Assembly (NCBI RefSeq): GCF_027587375.1
Contig: NZ_JAMXIC010000004.1
Coordinates: 133,299 to 197,298, forward strand
DNA length: 64,000 bases
Direction: 5' to 3'
DNA from: Arthrobacter sp. B2a2-09
Lineage (GTDB): Bacteria; Actinomycetota; Actinomycetes; Actinomycetales; Micrococcaceae
Shown here piece by piece: positions 17,691 to 27,364 of this stretch. The translations under genes were made by a program, and so were the position numbers. Every line of letters begins with the position of its first letter. The stretch's first letter is position 1. The notes beneath the pieces are model-generated. The model made no database searches, was not told where the DNA came from, and was given only the letters and a program-made list of their open reading frames with translations.

Positions 17691-20279
17691 TCAGCGCCGC
17701 CAGCGGAGGGCCCCGAACAGTTTCTGCACGGATGCTGCCGCCCGGCTTGCTGCCGCCGCAGAAATGCCACCCAGCCAGCGGAATGGCGACCACAGGAGCT
17801 GGAACCACCTGGACATCAAGGACGGCGGGAACCAATCGGCACGGAAGACTGCGAACCAAGACGCATTGCGCCGGAACGCGGCACGGACAGCCGCGATCCG
17901 GACCGCGGCCGCGTTCGCTCGCTCCGCTGCAGTGTCCGCCTGGGGGCCCTCCGGGGGACCGTAACGCTGCCGTTCGAACTCGCCGGTGAGTGATGCAACT
18001 GCGTGCTGCCCGGCGTCGTCGGCGGCTCCCGACGGCGACGCTGCCGCCCTCGGCGTTCCAAGTACAGCTGAGTTGCTCAATCGGGCCGCGAAATGCCGCG
18101 GCGTTTCGCTGGGCACGGGTGGTACACCGTAGTCCGTGGCGAGGTCCTGAAGCTCAGCCCATGCCAAGACCGGACCATCCCCGGACGGGGCCGGGCCCGC
18201 CCCGTCTCCCGAAGCGATCTGCTTGGCTCGTGCCGGCCTCAGGCGCCGCGCCCGGATGCCGGAGCGGACCAGCCGCGGGGAAGCCGCCAACACCGCCAAA
18301 AGGAGCGCGGCGGCGGTGACGTACAGAGCGGTTGCGTAACCGGTGGCCGTGCCTGATCCGGCCCCCGGACCCGCAAGCGGAGGTACAGCAGTGGTGCTCG
18401 GCGGGGGAGTCGAGGAACCCGGGGTCAGGTTCTCGTCATGCAGGTTGGTGCTCGGGCCGCCCGGCGCAACAGGCTCGCTCGCATAGGGCGGGACCACGCC
18501 GCGGGAAGGGGTTGGTTCAAAGGCGACCCAACCGACCCCCTCGAAATAGAGCTCGGGCCAGGCGTGGGCGTCGCGGGCATCCACCTGATACTCCGCCAGG
18601 GGTTCCTGTCCCGCCACCGCAACTGTGGCCCCTGTGGCGTGCCCCGGCGCGTACCCCACTGCGATGCGGCTCGGGATTCCCTCCAGCCGCGCCATGACGG
18701 CCATGGCGGAGGCGAAGTGCACGCAATAGCCGCTCTTCTGCTGCAGGAAATCCGCCAGCACGGACATGCCGTTGCCGTCATAACCGCCCTGGACCGGAGC
18801 CTGCAGGGAGTAGCTGAACTGAGATGAGCGCAGATAGTCCTGGATCGCCATCGCCTTGGCATAGTTGCCGTTGGCGCCGGCCGTCACTGTCTTGGCGGTG
18901 TTCTTCACAATGTCCGGGACATTGCTTGGCAACTGGATGAAATCCTGCGAGATGGAGGTGGGCTTGGCGTTGTCCTGGCTCAACGTTGCCGACGTCAGCG
19001 CCGGCAGCGCCGAATACACGGTGTACTGCTGGTTCCTCGTGGTGGTGTCCTCGCCACGGATGCTGAGCGTTGCGGGATCCCAAGACCAGCGTCCGCTCAG
19101 GCCGTTTACGGCTGTTGGGGCATAGGGGACCGGCAGATACGGACTGGTGAACTGCCCGGTATCGACCACCGTCAATTGGCGGACCAGCTCAGAGGGGAGT
19201 GCGTAGTCCGGCGCCATGCGGCCCGGTCCTATGCGCCGGGAGGCTTCGCGGTCGTCGGGTGCCCAGGTATCGCCGTCGAACTTGTCAATGGTGACGGAGC
19301 GGAGGTAAACCGGGGCCGTGGAACTCGTGGCATAGGTGATGCTGCCGTCGCTGGTGGGATTCCGCAGGCTGTTGCCGAGCGTGATCATGGGGTTCAGGCC
19401 GTTGGAGACGCCCCAGGGATTCAGCCGCGAACCCACCGGAAACGTCCCGCGCTCGAAGCCCGGAACCGCCAATGGCAACAGGAGGCCCAGCACCAGGGCC
19501 ACGCCACCGATCACCACGGACCGCTTGAGCTGCCCCGTGCCGTGGGCGTTGCCGGTCTGCAGCCGCGAGTCCGGTGCGAACCATTGGCTGCAGCCCAGGA
19601 TCAGGATGAAACCGACGGCGGCGGCGAGGAATCCGAGCAGCCCGCCGCCTTGCGGCTTGATGGTCGCCGGGAAAACGAGGACAACCAGCAGGCCCAAGCC
19701 ACTCGTCGCAGGCATGCCGAGCGGGACCGCCAAGGCATCGATGAGGACAACCACCAAGCCCAGGCTCACGCAGGCGACGAACACTATTCCAGCGTTCGGG
19801 GAGACGGGTGCGGTCTCCGACACCATCGTTTCTCCGGCCCGTTTGAGGAATTGGCCCAGCGTGTCCAGGGTCGCACCGGAGGGAATGAAGCCCGCGATGC
19901 TTTCAGGCCGGAAGAAGGTGAAGTCGAGGATGAACACCAAAGCGAGCAAGCCACCCAAAGTGGTGAGCACCGGGTGGACCCTCAGGGCACGAAGGACAGC
20001 CAAGGTCAATCCGACGATAAACACCGTGGTGATAGCGGGAACCAGCCACACCCAACCCCTGAAGACGCCGTTGAGCGAGAGCGAGGCTCCGATTACGGCG
20101 ACCGCGATGGCCGCGGACATAGCCCAAGGGTAGGCACCCGGTCCTGGCTTTCCCGGGCGGGGCGCCCTTCCCTGGCCACGGGACTGCATTCCAGGTCCAC
20201 CCGACGAAGCGTCACTCGTCTTTGCCGGCTCCGGGCGCGAGGACCGTCCCGGAGGGCTGTTCCTGGAGGTTGTGGTCAT
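17691..20279 (-). CDS. Transglutaminase-like membrane protein (TgpA / DUF3488 type)
   Basis: An 862-aa product. The N-terminus is basic and Pro/Ser-rich, then about six to seven membrane segments (DUF3488/TgpA N-terminal region), a large extracellular part with a transglutaminase core, a Pro/Thr linker, a last membrane segment and a cytoplasmic tail. The catalytic Cys is in 'QQKSGYCVHFASAMAVMARLEGIPSR', the His in 'DARDAHAWPELYFEGVGW', and the third residue is near 'FEPTPSRG'. Family function is unclear; protein cross-linking or proteolysis at the envelope is proposed. The ATG overlaps the stop of the upstream DUF58 gene (ATGA), so the MoxR-DUF58-TgpA genes form an operon. Confidence 0.9.
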   Translation of the reverse strand: MTTTSRNSPPGRSSRPEPAKTSDASSGGPGMQSRGQGRAPRPGKPGPGAYPWAMSAAIAVAVIGASLSLNGVFRGWVWLVPAITTVFIVGLTLAVLRALRVHPVLTTLGGLLALVFILDFTFFRPESIAGFIPSGATLDTLGQFLKRAGETMVSETAPVSPNAGIVFVACVSLGLVVVLIDALAVPLGMPATSGLGLLVVLVFPATIKPQGGGLLGFLAAAVGFILILGCSQWFAPDSRLQTGNAHGTGQLKRSVVIGGVALVLGLLLPLAVPGFERGTFPVGSRLNPWGVSNGLNPMITLGNSLRNPTSDGSITYATSSTAPVYLRSVTIDKFDGDTWAPDDREASRRIGPGRMAPDYALPSELVRQLTVVDTGQFTSPYLPVPYAPTAVNGLSGRWSWDPATLSIRGEDTTTRNQQYTVYSALPALTSATLSQDNAKPTSISQDFIQLPSNVPDIVKNTAKTVTAGANGNYAKAMAIQDYLRSSQFSYSLQAPVQGGYDGNGMSVLADFLQQKSGYCVHFASAMAVMARLEGIPSRIAVGYAPGHATGATVAVAGQEPLAEYQVDARDAHAWPELYFEGVGWVAFEPTPSRGVVPPYASEPVAPGGPSTNLHDENLTPGSSTPPPSTTAVPPLAGPGAGSGTATGYATALYVTAAALLLAVLAASPRLVRSGIRARRLRPARAKQIASGDGAGPAPSGDGPVLAWAELQDLATDYGVPPVPSETPRHFAARLSNSAVLGTPRAAASPSGAADDAGQHAVASLTGEFERQRYGPPEGPQADTAAERANAAAVRIAAVRAAFRRNASWFAVFRADWFPPSLMSRWFQLLWSPFRWLGGISAAAASRAAASVQKLFGALRWRR

Positions 20280-21697
20280 CGCGGCACCGCCGCGCCACGC
20301 CGGACGTCCATCGCTGCGGCAGCAGCTGCGAGGATCTCTCCTTGATCGAAGCCGGCCCATGCGGCGGGAAGATCCGTTCTCGAGCTCACGGCGACGGCCC
20401 GCCAGCCGCCCAGCTTCAATGCTTCGATGACGGGCTGGACATGGCGCGGGTGGTCGGTAACCACCAGGGCAAAAGCGTTGGCCCCGTAGCCGGCGGCCGG
20501 CGCCAACGCGCGGGCCTCGGAGAGCGGCATATTGCCGAGCAGTGCGAGAACGGGACCGCGCAGGCGGTGTGCGGCCAGCTTGTCCATCAGGTGGTCGTCG
20601 AAGGGCGCCTCAGCACCGTCGACGACGCCGGCCGCATCTTTGCGGCCGCGCTCGCCGTGGACATGCCGCGGGCCGCTGAGCTGAATGGCGGCGAGGCTTT
20701 CGGCAATGGATTGCAGGCCTCCCAAACCGCTGAATTCCTCGGTTTCGGGATACGGTGCGGAACGGGATGCGCGAAATGCGGGGTGCCCGGCAGCATCGAG
20801 GAAACGCAGCGAGTAGTTGCGATCGGCAAGGTGGGCGCTGATCGACATCGCTGCCGTCACGACCCATTCGAAGTTCTCGCTGCTCACCAGTTCAAAAGCG
20901 TCCTCGTGGGCAGGGCCAAAAACCGCGGCCGAGCCCGACACGAAAGCGGAATAGCGCTGGTCCATGATGATGGTCGCCTCGGGCGTGGTGACGGATTCCT
21001 CCTGCCGCACCATGAGTTCGCCGTGCCGCGCTGTCGCGGCCCAGTGGACTCGTCGCATGGGGTCGCCGTGCCGGTATTCGCGGGTCATCACGTCGTCGTC
21101 GCTGGGATTGGCGCGGATCCGGGTGGCGGTCACGCCGTCGTTTCCGCGTGCGCCCGCGAGGCCGGTGGCGGGGAGTTCGACGGCGGCAGGCGTCACGGTG
21201 AGGATGTCGCCGTCGTCGATCTCGTGCCGGTGCAGCGACAAGCCGAACGGATCGCAGAACTCGGCCGTGACCGGACCGATCCTGAACTGGCCGCGCTTGC
21301 CCGATCGCAAATGGTATTCATAACGGCTGGTGCCACCGGAAGCGGCCCGGGCAGGAAACCGAAAGGCCGGAGGTTCGCCGAAGCGTGGCGGCAACTGCTC
21401 CTCCATGATCACCGGCCCGGCGGCCGCGCCGGTCCGTGCCACAGCCAACCGCACCGTTGCTGTGGAGGAGGTCTCCACGGAAGAGGGATGGAATTCGCGG
21501 AATACTTGGAAGCGCGGTTTGAGGATACGGACGCCGGCAAGCGATACCAGCGGCAGCACCGCCAGCAGGATCCCGAGCGCCAGCAGATCGCGCCTGCCCA
21601 TGATCTGGGCAAGAAGCAAGGAACCAACACCGCTGGCAAGCAAGCCCCAACCGCGGGTAGTGAACAGATGCTTCGGAAGTAGATCGATGAGCGCCAT
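20276..21697 (-). CDS. DUF58 domain protein
   Basis: A 473-aa product with two N-terminal membrane segments (residues about 12-55), then beta-rich and von Willebrand-like parts. The signature 'REYRHGDPMRRVHWAATARHGELMVRQEE' defines the DUF58 family, which is nearly always found beside MoxR ATPases. The ATG follows a strong GGAGGGGG. It sits 22 bases after the MoxR stop and overlaps the TgpA-like gene by 4 bases. The proposed role is as the membrane client or adaptor of the MoxR chaperone (inference from family context). Confidence 0.9.
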   Translation of the reverse strand: MALIDLLPKHLFTTRGWGLLASGVGSLLLAQIMGRRDLLALGILLAVLPLVSLAGVRILKPRFQVFREFHPSSVETSSTATVRLAVARTGAAAGPVIMEEQLPPRFGEPPAFRFPARAASGGTSRYEYHLRSGKRGQFRIGPVTAEFCDPFGLSLHRHEIDDGDILTVTPAAVELPATGLAGARGNDGVTATRIRANPSDDDVMTREYRHGDPMRRVHWAATARHGELMVRQEESVTTPEATIIMDQRYSAFVSGSAAVFGPAHEDAFELVSSENFEWVVTAAMSISAHLADRNYSLRFLDAAGHPAFRASRSAPYPETEEFSGLGGLQSIAESLAAIQLSGPRHVHGERGRKDAAGVVDGAEAPFDDHLMDKLAAHRLRGPVLALLGNMPLSEARALAPAAGYGANAFALVVTDHPRHVQPVIEALKLGGWRAVAVSSRTDLPAAWAGFDQGEILAAAAAAMDVRRGAAVPR

Positions 21698-21719
21698 GCC
21701 TGCCCCCTCCTTCGCTCTC

Positions 21720-22796
21720 CTAGCTGCTTCGGCGTTCCGCGGCGGCGTCTTGGCTTACCGGGAGGGAGGCCAGGATGGCCCGGATGATGCTCTGCGGCGT
21801 ATCACCGGAACTCGCGGCCTTGCGGTCAAGGATGATGCGGTGCGCCAGGACGGACTCGGCCACGGAAATGACGTCGTCGGGAAGGACGAAATCCCTTCCG
21901 TCAAGGGCTGCGGTCGCTTTGGCCGCCCGCAGTAGTTGCAGCAGGGAGCGCGGGCTGGCTCCCAGGCGCAGGCGGGCGCTGTCCCGGGTGGCCCGGCCCA
22001 AGGCAACCGTATATTCCTTGACGGATTGGGAGACATAGACCTGCTGGACCGTGGCGATCATCGCGGCGACGTCCGCGGAAGTGACCACAGGGGTGACTTT
22101 GGCGAGAGGTGAGACCGCCTGATGCGTCTCGAGCATCTCGATCTCGGAGAGCTTGTCCGGGTAGCCCATCGAGATGCGAGCCATGAAACGGTCCCGCTGG
22201 GCCTCCGGCAGCGGATACGTGCCTTCCATCTCGATGGGGTTCTGCGTCGCGACGACCATGAACGGCTCGCCCAATTGGTATGAATGGCCGTCCACCGTTA
22301 CCTGGTGTTCCTCCATGCATTCGAGGAGGGCGGACTGCGTCTTGGCGGAGGCGCGATTGATTTCGTCTCCGATCACGATGTTGGCGAAGACCGCACCCAT
22401 CCGGAACTCGAACTGCCGCGAGGACTGGTTGTAGATAGAGACGCCCGTGACGTCCGAAGGAAGCAGGTCCGGGGTGAACTGGATACGGCTGACCTTGCAA
22501 TCGATGGTGCGGGCGAGGGTCTTGGCGAGCAACGTCTTGCCGACACCTGGCACGTCCTCGACCAGAAGGTGGCCTTGGGCGAGGAGCACCGTGAGGGCAA
22601 GTTTGGCGGCCTCGGCTTTACCGTCGATGACTTTGTTGATGGCCGCCAGGATCTTCTCGCTGGCAGCGTGGAATTGCTCAGGATCCATGACCGCCGGCTT
22701 GTGCCCGTTGAAGGACTCGCGCTCAGTAGGCAAGGCAACCACGGCCTCGTCCCGCAGCAACTGTTCATCAACGGTGCCGTGTCGCTTTGAATCCAT
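21720..22796 (-). CDS. MoxR family AAA+ ATPase
   Basis: A 358-aa AAA+ ATPase thought to act as a chaperone that matures partner proteins encoded nearby. Motifs are Walker A 'EDVPGVGKTLLAKTLA', Walker B 'FANIVIGDEINRA', 'ALLECMEEHQVTVDG', sensor 'MVVATQNPIEMEGTYPLPEAQRDRF' and the C-terminal lid 'GASPRSLLQLLRAAKA'. The ATG at 22796 has AGGGGG at good spacing and is preferred over the GTG at 22823. First gene of the minus-strand MoxR-DUF58-TgpA operon; the promoter must lie in the 187-bp gap shared with tatD. Confidence 0.93.
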   Translation of the reverse strand: MDSKRHGTVDEQLLRDEAVVALPTERESFNGHKPAVMDPEQFHAASEKILAAINKVIDGKAEAAKLALTVLLAQGHLLVEDVPGVGKTLLAKTLARTIDCKVSRIQFTPDLLPSDVTGVSIYNQSSRQFEFRMGAVFANIVIGDEINRASAKTQSALLECMEEHQVTVDGHSYQLGEPFMVVATQNPIEMEGTYPLPEAQRDRFMARISMGYPDKLSEIEMLETHQAVSPLAKVTPVVTSADVAAMIATVQQVYVSQSVKEYTVALGRATRDSARLRLGASPRSLLQLLRAAKATAALDGRDFVLPDDVISVAESVLAHRIILDRKAASSGDTPQSIIRAILASLPVSQDAAAERRSS

Positions 22797-22971
22797 GGAC
22801 AACCCCCTCAGCCATGACAGCACCCCAGCCGGGCCGCGGTGCCCTGGCCGGGATATACCGCCTTTTGTACCAGACTACCCAGCCTAGGCCCGCCGCAGAC
22901 AGGGGTATGTTCCGGAGGGAGGGATAAAGGAGAGATAACGAAGGGATCAGGAAAGCGGCAGTAGGGAAAGA

Positions 22972-22977
22972 TAGGGT
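22972..22977 (+). promoter_or_regulatory. -10 box of leaderless promoter (tatD)
   Basis: TAGGGT lies exactly six bases before the ATG at 22984, with no Shine-Dalgarno. Confidence 0.6.
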
Positions 22978-22983
22978 GGATTC

Positions 22984-23868
22984 ATGTGCAATTCCCTCCC
23001 ACCGGCTTCCTACCGCGCGCCTGAAACCGGCGATTCCCGCAAGGAATACCCACCTCCTCCCGAGCCGCTGCCGGTCCCCGTGATGGACAACCACACGCAT
23101 CTTGACTTCCGCCACGGCCTGCTCGAAGTCGCGGTGGCGGATGCTTTGGACGCGGCCGAAGCCGTAGGTGTCCAGGGCGCGGTGCAGGTAGGTTGCGACC
23201 TCGAGTCATCGCGGTTCACGGTCCAGGCGCTTGACGCGGACAGGCGGCTCCTCGGAGCTATCGCCATCCACCCCAACGACGCCCCTGTTTACGCGGGCCG
23301 CGGAGAGCTGGAATCGGCGCTCGCGGAAATCGAAGAGCTGGCGGCCCACCCGAGGGTCCGCGCGATCGGCGAAACCGGTCTTGATTTCTTCCGCACCCAC
23401 GGCGACGGCCTGGTGCACCAGCGCCATTCGTTCCGCCGCCACATCGATATCGCGAAGAGGCTGGACCTCACCCTCCAGATCCACGACCGTGACGCCCATG
23501 ACGACGTCGTCCAGGTTCTCCGCGAAGAGGGCGCCCCGGAGCGGGTGGTATTCCATTGCTTTTCGGGCGATGAAGAACTGGCGCGGATCTGTAACTCGAA
23601 CGGCTGGTACATGTCCTTTGCAGGCACCATGACGTTCAAGAACGCGGCAAATCTGAGGGACGCGCTGGCCATCGCAGATCCGGAACTGGTGCTCGTCGAA
23701 ACTGATTCCCCGTTCCTCACGCCGCACCCCTACCGGGGCCGTCCGAACGCAAGCTACATGGTGCCGTACACCGTTCGTTCCATGGCGGAAGTGACCGGAA
23801 CCGAGCTTTCCACGCTGTGCTCGCAACTGGCTCAAAACACCGTGGCGACATACGGATCCTGGGACTGA
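22984..23868 (+). CDS. tatD: TatD family metal-dependent hydrolase
   Basis: A 294-aa TIM-barrel hydrolase; TatD enzymes act as 3'-5' exonucleases or deoxyribonucleases on single-stranded DNA and RNA. Metal-ligand motifs seen are 'DNHTHLDFR', 'AIGETGLDFF', 'LQIHDRDAHDD', 'VVFHCFSGD' and 'VETDSPFL'. The first ~35 residues, before the barrel, are Pro-rich and unlike the family core. The order tatD - rpf - rsmA - ispE is conserved in actinobacteria, including mycobacteria. Confidence 0.92.
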   Translation: MCNSLPPASYRAPETGDSRKEYPPPPEPLPVPVMDNHTHLDFRHGLLEVAVADALDAAEAVGVQGAVQVGCDLESSRFTVQALDADRRLLGAIAIHPNDAPVYAGRGELESALAEIEELAAHPRVRAIGETGLDFFRTHGDGLVHQRHSFRRHIDIAKRLDLTLQIHDRDAHDDVVQVLREEGAPERVVFHCFSGDEELARICNSNGWYMSFAGTMTFKNAANLRDALAIADPELVLVETDSPFLTPHPYRGRPNASYMVPYTVRSMAEVTGTELSTLCSQLAQNTVATYGSWD

Positions 23869-23882
23869 GCAGAAAATTGCAA

Positions 23883-23899
23883 TACATACCCGGTATGTA
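23883..23899. promoter_or_regulatory. Perfect 17-bp palindrome, candidate operator upstream of rpf
   Basis: TACATACC and GGTATGTA face each other around one central C. It lies 14 bases after the tatD stop and about 250 bases before the rpf start. The size and symmetry fit a TetR-type dimer site. No regulator gene is next to it. Confidence 0.45.
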
Positions 23900-23926
23900 A
23901 AAATCTTGGTCACTTTATAACGCTTC

Positions 23927-23943
23927 GGTTACAGTGGGTAACC
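23927..23943. promoter_or_regulatory. GGTTAC / GTAACC inverted repeat in rpf promoter region
   Basis: GGTTAC (23927-23932) and GTAACC (23938-23943) flank five bases and overlap a possible -10 (TACAGT). GTTAC/GTAAC repeats resemble sites reported for MtrA response regulators, which control rpf genes in other actinobacteria. The assignment is inference. Confidence 0.35.
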
Positions 23944-24135
23944 AGTAGCCGGGGTCGGGGAAGGCCTTCGGGAAACTAACTCCGTTCGCAATTGGTGTTT
24001 TCAGTTGAATTGAGTGTGGCGGCGCACAGCTCCGCTGCAGTCCTCCTGCATGCTTCGGCCTGCATCCGGGACCGCGGCAGGAGGCCCCTGTGCGCTTTTC
24101 CCCGTGCCCGGATGGTCCAAAAGTTACGGGCAAAC

Positions 24136-25287
24136 ATGGTCAAGTTCTTCACCACGGGCGGTAAGTTCAGTTTCGTCAAGGTCGGTGCGCAGCTGCTGGT
24201 GCTTTCGGCACTAGTGCTGGGAGTGGTTGCTTTTACGGGCAACAACAAATCAGTCACCCTCAACGTCGACGGCAAAGTGAGTTCCGTCCAGACCTTCGGC
24301 AATACCGTTGACCAAGTGGTCAAGGCAGCCAAGGTTGATCTGAAGGCTGAAGACCGGGTTTCCCCGGCCTTGGACGCCTCGGTGCAGAACGGCTCCATCA
24401 TCAACGTCAACCTGGCCAAGGCCGTCACCGTCAGCCTTGATGGCGCCCAGCGTACGGTCAACACCACGGCTCCCAACGTCGAAGGCCTCGTCTCCGAACT
24501 CGGCGTCGCGAGCGCGTCGGCTATCTCCCAGCCCAAAGACACGCAGCTGGCCGTCTCCGGATCCTACGTTTCGATCCTGACCCCCAAGACGATCAGCCTG
24601 ATCGTGGACGGGCAGAGCTCTTCAAAGACCACGACGGCGCCCGACGTGGGCACCGTCCTCAGCGATGCCGGCGTCTCGCTCGGCGCGAACGACCGGGTTT
24701 CGCAGCCCAACTCGGCTCCCGTTGTCCCGAACATGGTGATCAAGGTTTCCCGAGTGGACACAAGCAAGACCGCCACCGAGACGGAGAACGTCCCCTTCGA
24801 CACGGTCACCACGGAAGACGCCACCCAGTTCAGTGACCAGAAGACCGTAACCCAGGAAGGCGTCCTCGGGCTGCTCAGCAAGACGTTCAAGCTCGTCCTG
24901 GTGGATGGTCGTGAAGCTTCGCGGACCATGGTTTCCTCGGACGTGACGGTCCAGCCGGTCAGCGCGAAGGTGACGGTCGGAACCAAGGAACGCCCCAAGC
25001 CTGCCCCCGCCGCTGCTGTTGCCTCCGGACCTACCGGCGCGCCGAACGAGGCAATGTGGGACAAGGTTGCGCAGTGTGAGTCCGGTGGGAACTGGGCCAT
25101 CAACACCGGCAACGGTTACTACGGTGGCCTGCAGTTCGACATCCAGACCTGGATCGGTTCCGGCGGTGGCGCCTACGCGCCCAACGCCGCCGCCGCCAGC
25201 AAGGCCCAGCAGATCGACATCGCCAACCGCGTCTACGCGCAGCGCGGCCTCGGACCGTGGGGCTGTGGCTGGGCAGCTTCCAGCTAA
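24136..25287 (+). CDS. rpfB: Resuscitation-promoting factor with DUF348 and G5 domains (RpfB-like)
   Basis: A secreted or membrane-anchored lytic transglycosylase-type enzyme that cuts peptidoglycan and stimulates regrowth of dormant cells. The 383-aa product has a signal-anchor (about residues 15-33), three DUF348 repeats (e.g. '[23 protein letters not shown]'), a G5 domain ('[16 protein letters not shown]') and the C-terminal Rpf domain '[27 protein letters not shown]' with the catalytic Glu in CESGG. The ATG at 24136 is chosen because residues upstream of it do not look like secretion sequence; an ATG at 24112 is also possible. The leader of about 190 bases is unusually long. Confidence 0.93.
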   Translation: MVKFFTTGGKFSFVKVGAQLLVLSALVLGVVAFTGNNKSVTLNVDGKVSSVQTFGNTVDQVVKAAKVDLKAEDRVSPALDASVQNGSIINVNLAKAVTVSLDGAQRTVNTTAPNVEGLVSELGVASASAISQPKDTQLAVSGSYVSILTPKTISLIVDGQSSSKTTTAPDVGTVLSDAGVSLGANDRVSQPNSAPVVPNMVIKVSRVDTSKTATETENVPFDTVTTEDATQFSDQKTVTQEGVLGLLSKTFKLVLVDGREASRTMVSSDVTVQPVSAKVTVGTKERPKPAPAAAVASGPTGAPNEAMWDKVAQCESGGNWAINTGNGYYGGLQFDIQTWIGSGGGAYAPNAAAASKAQQIDIANRVYAQRGLGPWGCGWAASS

Positions 25288-25300
25288 GCAAAATGAAATT

Positions 25301-25334
25301 GGCCGGGTCCGGAATCTCCGGGCCCGGCCTTTTC
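25301..25334 (+). terminator. Terminator after rpf
   Basis: GGCCGGGTCCGG (25301-25312) pairs with CCGGGCCCGGCC (25318-25329), including one G-T pair, followed by TTTT. Confidence 0.9.
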
Positions 25335-25381
25335 GCGTGGTGAAGATGGCTGGCGGGCGCTCCCGCTAGCCGGCCAGACGA

Positions 25382-25387
25382 TACGAT
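25382..25387 (+). promoter_or_regulatory. -10 box of leaderless promoter (rsmA)
   Basis: TACGAT lies exactly six bases before the GTG at 25394, with no Shine-Dalgarno. Confidence 0.6.
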
Positions 25388-25393
25388 ACCTAG

Positions 25394-26275
25394 GTGACTG
25401 AACCGAATTCCGAACACGCCGCCGTCGCACCCCTTCTGGGAGCTGCGGACATCCGACGGCTCGCCGAGGAAATCGGTGTCCGCCCAACAAAAACCCTGGG
25501 CCAGAACTTCGTCATTGACGGCAACACGATCCGGAGGATCGTCTCTGCCGCCGGTATTGACCCCGAGGAAACCGTGCTGGAAGTCGGGCCCGGGCTGGGT
25601 TCGTTGACACTCGGCCTGCTCGACGCCGCTAAAACAGTTGTCGCCGTCGAAATCGATCCCGTACTTGCCGGCAAGTTGCCGGAAACGGTGCGCACTTGGC
25701 GCCCGGAGGCTGCGGACGATTTCCATCTCGTCCTCTCCGACGCCATGAAGGTCACCCAACTTCCGGTACAGCCCACCGCCCTCGTGGCCAACCTGCCGTA
25801 CAACGTGGCGGTTCCCGTGGTCCTGCACCTGCTCCAACATTTCCCGAGCCTGCAACACGGGCTGGTCATGGTCCAGGACGAAGTGGCGGACCGGCTGGCC
25901 GCGGGTCCCGGCTCCAAGATCTACGGAGTCCCCTCGGTCAAGGCGGCCTGGTACGGCCACATGCGCAAGGCCGGCGTGATCGGCATGAATGTCTTCTGGC
26001 CGGCGCCGAAGATCCACTCGGGACTCGTGTCCTTCACGCGCGGCGCACCGCCGGCAACGCACGCTACGCGCGAACAGGTCTTCGCGGTCATCGACGCCGC
26101 TTTTGCCCAGCGCCGCAAGACGCTCCGCGCGGCCCTCGCAACCTGGGCAGGGAGCGCGGCGGAGGCCGAACGGTTCATCGTTGCCGCCGGCGTCGACCCG
26201 ACGGCCCGCGGAGAGGTGCTCGATATCAACGCTTTTGTCCGGATCGCCGAGGCACGCCACCCCCTGGACGCATGA
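25394..26275 (+). CDS. rsmA: 16S rRNA (adenine-1518/1519-N6)-dimethyltransferase
   Basis: Dimethylates two adjacent adenines near the 3' end of 16S rRNA with S-adenosylmethionine during late 30S assembly. The 293-aa product shows '[13 protein letters not shown]', the SAM-binding '[17 protein letters not shown]', '[11 protein letters not shown]', the catalytic NLPYNV motif and '[12 protein letters not shown]'. The GTG start is apparently leaderless. The stop overlaps the ispE start by 4 bases (ATGA), giving translational coupling. Confidence 0.96.
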   Translation: MTEPNSEHAAVAPLLGAADIRRLAEEIGVRPTKTLGQNFVIDGNTIRRIVSAAGIDPEETVLEVGPGLGSLTLGLLDAAKTVVAVEIDPVLAGKLPETVRTWRPEAADDFHLVLSDAMKVTQLPVQPTALVANLPYNVAVPVVLHLLQHFPSLQHGLVMVQDEVADRLAAGPGSKIYGVPSVKAAWYGHMRKAGVIGMNVFWPAPKIHSGLVSFTRGAPPATHATREQVFAVIDAAFAQRRKTLRAALATWAGSAAEAERFIVAAGVDPTARGEVLDINAFVRIAEARHPLDA

Positions 26276-27249
26276 ATCCGGCAATCAGCGGTACGAACCG
26301 CGGGCGCTTCGTCGCACGGACCGTACGTGTCCGGGCACCCGGCAAGGTGAACGTTTCCCTCAACGTCGGCCCCTTGCGGCCCGACGGCTACCACTCGGTG
26401 GCCAGCGTGTATCTCGCGGTGTCCTTGTATGAGGAAGTAGCCGCCACGAGCACGGAGGGCCCTGGGATTACGGTCAGCATCGCTCCCGCAAGCACGTTGG
26501 ACCTCGACGGCGTGGACATCCCACTGGACGAGCGGAACCTGGCCTACAAGGCTGCCGCCATCATGAGGGATGTCTCGGAGAACGCCACAGGCGTGCACTT
26601 GGAAATCACCAAGCGCGTCCCGGTTGCCGGAGGCATGGGCGGCGGCTCGGCCGATGCCGCGGCGACACTCCTGGCCTGCGATGCCCTCTGGAACAGTGGT
26701 TTATCACGCGAAGAGCTGGCCCACCTTGCAGCCGAGTTGGGCGCGGACGTGCCGTTCTCGCTGCTTGGAGGCACCGCCGTCGGGCTTGGCGTCGGCGACG
26801 AACTCTCACCCGCCCTCGCGAAAGCGCAGATGGACTGGGTCCTGGTCTGCGCCGACTACGGACTCTCCACGCCCGAGGTATTCCACACCTTGGACAGGCT
26901 TCGGAACACCGAGGGACTCGACGTCCCGGAACCGCTCGAGGTCGACGCCAAGATCCTGCAGGCGCTGCGCAACGGAGATCCGGACTCCCTGAGCAAAGTC
27001 CTTGTCAACGACCTCCAGCGCGCCTCGATCGAGCTGGCTCCGCAATTGCGGGACACTATCGGGATGGGGGAGTCGAACGGCGCCCTCGCCGGGATTGTTT
27101 CCGGCTCCGGCCCCACCGTGGCTTTGCTCGCCCACAACCCTCGGGCGGCAGAGGGGCTCGCCGAGGACCTCCGGCACCTGGGTCACAACGCCCTTGCGGT
27201 GCACGGCCCGGTTCCCGGTGCCCGGATCATCTCCGATACCCTCCTATGA
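26272..27249 (+). CDS. ispE: 4-diphosphocytidyl-2-C-methyl-D-erythritol kinase
   Basis: Phosphorylates CDP-methylerythritol in the non-mevalonate isoprenoid pathway; cytosolic. The 325-aa GHMP kinase shows '[27 protein letters not shown]', the ATP-binding '[21 protein letters not shown]', '[24 protein letters not shown]' and the C-terminal '[14 protein letters not shown]'. The start is the ATG of the ATGA overlap with rsmA; the open frame further upstream is a shadow of rsmA. Confidence 0.96.
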   Translation: MNPAISGTNRGRFVARTVRVRAPGKVNVSLNVGPLRPDGYHSVASVYLAVSLYEEVAATSTEGPGITVSIAPASTLDLDGVDIPLDERNLAYKAAAIMRDVSENATGVHLEITKRVPVAGGMGGGSADAAATLLACDALWNSGLSREELAHLAAELGADVPFSLLGGTAVGLGVGDELSPALAKAQMDWVLVCADYGLSTPEVFHTLDRLRNTEGLDVPEPLEVDAKILQALRNGDPDSLSKVLVNDLQRASIELAPQLRDTIGMGESNGALAGIVSGSGPTVALLAHNPRAAEGLAEDLRHLGHNALAVHGPVPGARIISDTLL

Positions 27250-27364
27250 CAAGTCGCCCTGACTTTTTGCCCTGACTATTTACCCGGGCGATTCGTACCG
27301 ATTTCGCCAGGACAATCCAGCCAGTAGCGATTTCCTGACTATTCACACCAGAAAGTAGTACCCA

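Noticed and set aside
20222..21682. 486-aa plus-strand open frame opposite DUF58
   Set aside because: It is the antisense shadow of the DUF58 gene, which has clear family motifs, and it has no ribosome site or recognised domain.
23944..24135. c-di-AMP (ydaO-type) riboswitch upstream of rpf
   Set aside because: Such riboswitches occur at this position in other actinobacteria and a CTAACTCCG stretch is suggestive, but the remaining consensus elements and the expected length could not be matched by eye.
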